DNA of 64,000 nt from Branchipolynoe longqiensis (lineage: Eukaryota > Annelida > Polychaeta > Phyllodocida > Polynoidae), in NCBI GenBank assembly GCA_030323885.1, contig CM059189.1, positions 51,867,661 to 51,931,660 of the forward strand. Direction: 5' to 3'. Shown piece by piece: positions 62,611-64,000 of the stretch (positions are counted from its first letter, which is position 1; each line of letters opens with the position of its first letter). The position numbers were made by a program, and so were the translations under genes. The notes under the pieces were generated by a model. The model was not told where the DNA came from. It did not search any database and worked only from the letters and a program-made list of their open reading frames with translations.

Positions 62611-62951
62611 GACCAGACGGGATGGCCGAATGAGTTAGAGCGTCCGTCTCCCGTGCTGGTAGATCGTGGGGTCGTGGGTTCGAGTCCCGGTCGAGTCATA
62701 CCAATGACTTTAAAATTGATACTTGTCGCTTCCTAGCCAGGCGCTCGGCATTATTAGGATAGGGCAAGGACTGGTGTGCTCAGTGTCAGGATAATGTGAC
62801 TGAGTGGGATACCAGGTCATGGTGCCGGCGGCCTGGTTTCCCAGTTGGACAGCACTATAAAGTCGCCATGAGTGCGCACTGTCACAAGTCGGTACCCGTC
62901 CTGATATGACCTTAGATGTTGCTAGGACGTAAAACAACAACAAACAAATCC
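62611..62951 (+). repeat. S1 SINE, complete, with 9-bp target duplication
   Basis: ATGACGTCA lies on both sides (62602-62610, 62952-62960), so this copy defines the element: head GGGATGGCCGAATGAGTTAG (A box), B box GTGGGTTCGAGTCCC, body, tail GACGTAAAACAACAACAAAC. The head resembles a class II tRNA such as Leu. Inserted in X2's Gag-like gene. Confidence 0.97.
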
Positions 62952-63310
62952 ATGACGTCATCGTCCACAACATCCGTGCCAGCCGCGGTCTGGTCTAGAG
63001 ATATTGATGGCGACAGATTATGATCCTCCAATGTGGCAATTCTTGCCATCAACGGCTCTTGAGTAGCAGATAACTTTGAATCGAGGAGACGGGAAATCTC
63101 CTCCAACGTCGCCCCTCGACTCACACAAGCCGGTAATACCGGAGAAGATGAACGTAAATCCTCCAGCCTCACACGAGACGATGCCGATGGCGGTCAGCCA
63201 ACCGACCTACGCACATGTGTGCTTCTCGACGGTCCCGACACGTCCATGGAATCAATTAATGCCTTGGAATATCTCCCTACTTCACTTCGTACCCGACCAA
63301 CCTTTGGCAT
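62952..63310 (-). pseudogene. X2 Gag-like protein, N-terminal part
   Basis: ATG at 63310, then about 38 codons to an in-frame TGA near 63196, after which the same frame continues (LEEISRLLDSKL, MARIATLEDH: a likely coiled coil) into the SINE. The stop and the SINE both disable the gene. Position and helical character match the N-terminal Gag part of X1 (49812-50291). Confidence 0.65.
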
Positions 63311-63858
63311 TCTGATAGTATAATCACACTCACTGTAACACAACAATTTCAACTATTCCAACTCGCCGATCCGTCGTTGTCTAGGGTCAGGTAAGGAATG
63401 GATTACACTTTAAATCTACTACCGGAAGTCAACTATTGTTCCTAGCGACGCGCACTAGGAACTGTCTCTATGGTATTCATAATAACAGGCCCGTAGTCAG
63501 GTTTTTGAATTACGCATGTTACCGGCAACATGATTAATTAGTCTTGAAAAGCCTTGAATTCCATGAAACTGTCCCCACTGATCTAAATTAGTCCAAAATC
63601 GACCATTGCCATTGCCAGGTTTTCTTTTCTGAAATCCAAATGAAAATAGCCTTGAATTCCTAACAAAATCAGCCTTCAAAAGCTTTAAATTCCATTAAAC
63701 TGTCCCCACTGATCTAATTTAGTCTGAAACCGCCATTCGCCATTGTTTTTTCGCCCCTGAAATCCAATTGAAAATAGTCTTGAATTCCTATCAAAAAGAG
63801 CCTTGAAGAGCTTTGAAATAGCCTTGAATTCCAAATCTTCACATGTGTACGGACCCTG

Positions 63859-64000
63859 CCGTTGTCCATGTCAGACCGATTCCAAACTACATAAAAGGAA
63901 GCCAGGCAGTTATTAATTTTGAGACAAAATTCTTCTCCCCTTTATCAGTGTATGCTAATTAATATATTGTTCAAATACCGCAGCACTATCAGTGTATATA
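63859..64000. other. Nothing recognised
   Basis: AT-rich end of the window. Confidence 0.4.

Larger units (their letters stand above)
60446..63538 (-). mobile_element. YR element X2: Gag-like plus intact tyrosine recombinase, no RT
   Basis: About 3.09 kb. Left border AAT at 60446-60448, right border AAT at 63536-63538. Joining the flanks there restores GGGTAATTAGTCTTG as in the M4 copy at 53116. Minus-strand order: Gag-like protein (split by a SINE), then recombinase. The 18-bp near-palindrome CATGTTACCGGCAACATG lies 3 bp inside the right AAT, as in X1. No long direct or inverted repeats were seen, and no RT. Either a Crypton-like DNA element with a Gag-like gene, or a deletion derivative of a Ngaro-like retroelement. 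Confidence 0.85.
60348..63858 (-). repeat. M4 MITE interrupted by the YR element X2
   Basis: CAGGGTCCATATGG at left and TGTGTACGGACCCTG at right, with CCGTTG directly on both sides (6-bp duplication). X2 splits it at AAT. Confidence 0.9.

Noticed and set aside
62611..62700. Possible tRNA gene
   Set aside because: The tRNA-like sequence is the head of an S1 SINE with target duplication and SINE body; it has no proper acceptor stem.
26434..64000. Search for the missing upstream CI-MPR exon (first half of the repeat closed by exon 1)
   Set aside because: No C-x-F-x-W-x-T-x-x-A-C or YDL pattern with splice sites was found; the exon is probably outside the window.

Overview
The window looks like animal nuclear DNA, most likely from a marine invertebrate and probably a mollusc. 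This rests on a multi-exon gene with GT..AG introns, several families of tRNA-derived SINEs, many TIR-bearing non-autonomous DNA transposons, decayed LINEs, and one SINE (8337-8636) plus one LINE 3' end whose sequence I remember as typical of molluscan genomes. The mollusc call is inference from memory; I ran no search.

The only host gene I can support lies on the minus strand from 26433 down to 3493. Fifteen exons were placed by hand. All have AG/GT borders and all fourteen junctions agree in reading phase. Together they encode about 1000 residues of tandem mannose-6-phosphate-receptor-homology (MRH) repeats: the end of one repeat, five complete repeats and most of another. This is the signature of the cation-independent mannose-6-phosphate receptor (CI-MPR/IGF2R), a sorting receptor for lysosomal enzymes. 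The signal peptide, first repeats, membrane span and tail are outside the window. No partner exon was found upstream of 26433, so that intron would be at least 37 kb if 26.4-64 kb belongs to the gene.

Region by region: 1-1392 is a minus-strand DIRS-type Gag ORF running off the left edge. 1.4-3.4 kb is its flank plus repeat debris. 3.5-26.4 kb holds the receptor exons, with introns packed with SINEs, MITEs and a dead LINE at 8.6-11.0 kb. 26.5-34.8 kb is simple repeats and nested MITEs. 34.85-40.4 kb is an I-type LINE with LEM domain, zinc knuckles, partial endonuclease, RT and RNase H. 40.4-46.9 kb is SINEs and foldback MITEs. 47.08-51.96 kb is a Gag plus tyrosine-recombinase (YR) element with split direct repeats. 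52-60.3 kb is repeats. 60.45-63.54 kb is a second Gag plus YR element, shorter and with an intact YR.

The most notable items are: (i) an apparent LEM domain at the N terminus of a LINE ORF1; (ii) two related Gag-YR elements, both without reverse transcriptase, both inserted at AAT, both ending in an 18-bp near-palindrome placed exactly 3 bp from that AAT; and (iii) tandem duplications at the 3' splice sites of four of the fifteen receptor exons. Nested insertions allowed several empty sites and target-site duplications to be read directly (6 bp for the CAGGG-ended MITEs, 9 bp for the TAGATAAAAG MITEs, TTA for the 914-bp MITE). Boundaries were counted by eye and may be off by a few bases.
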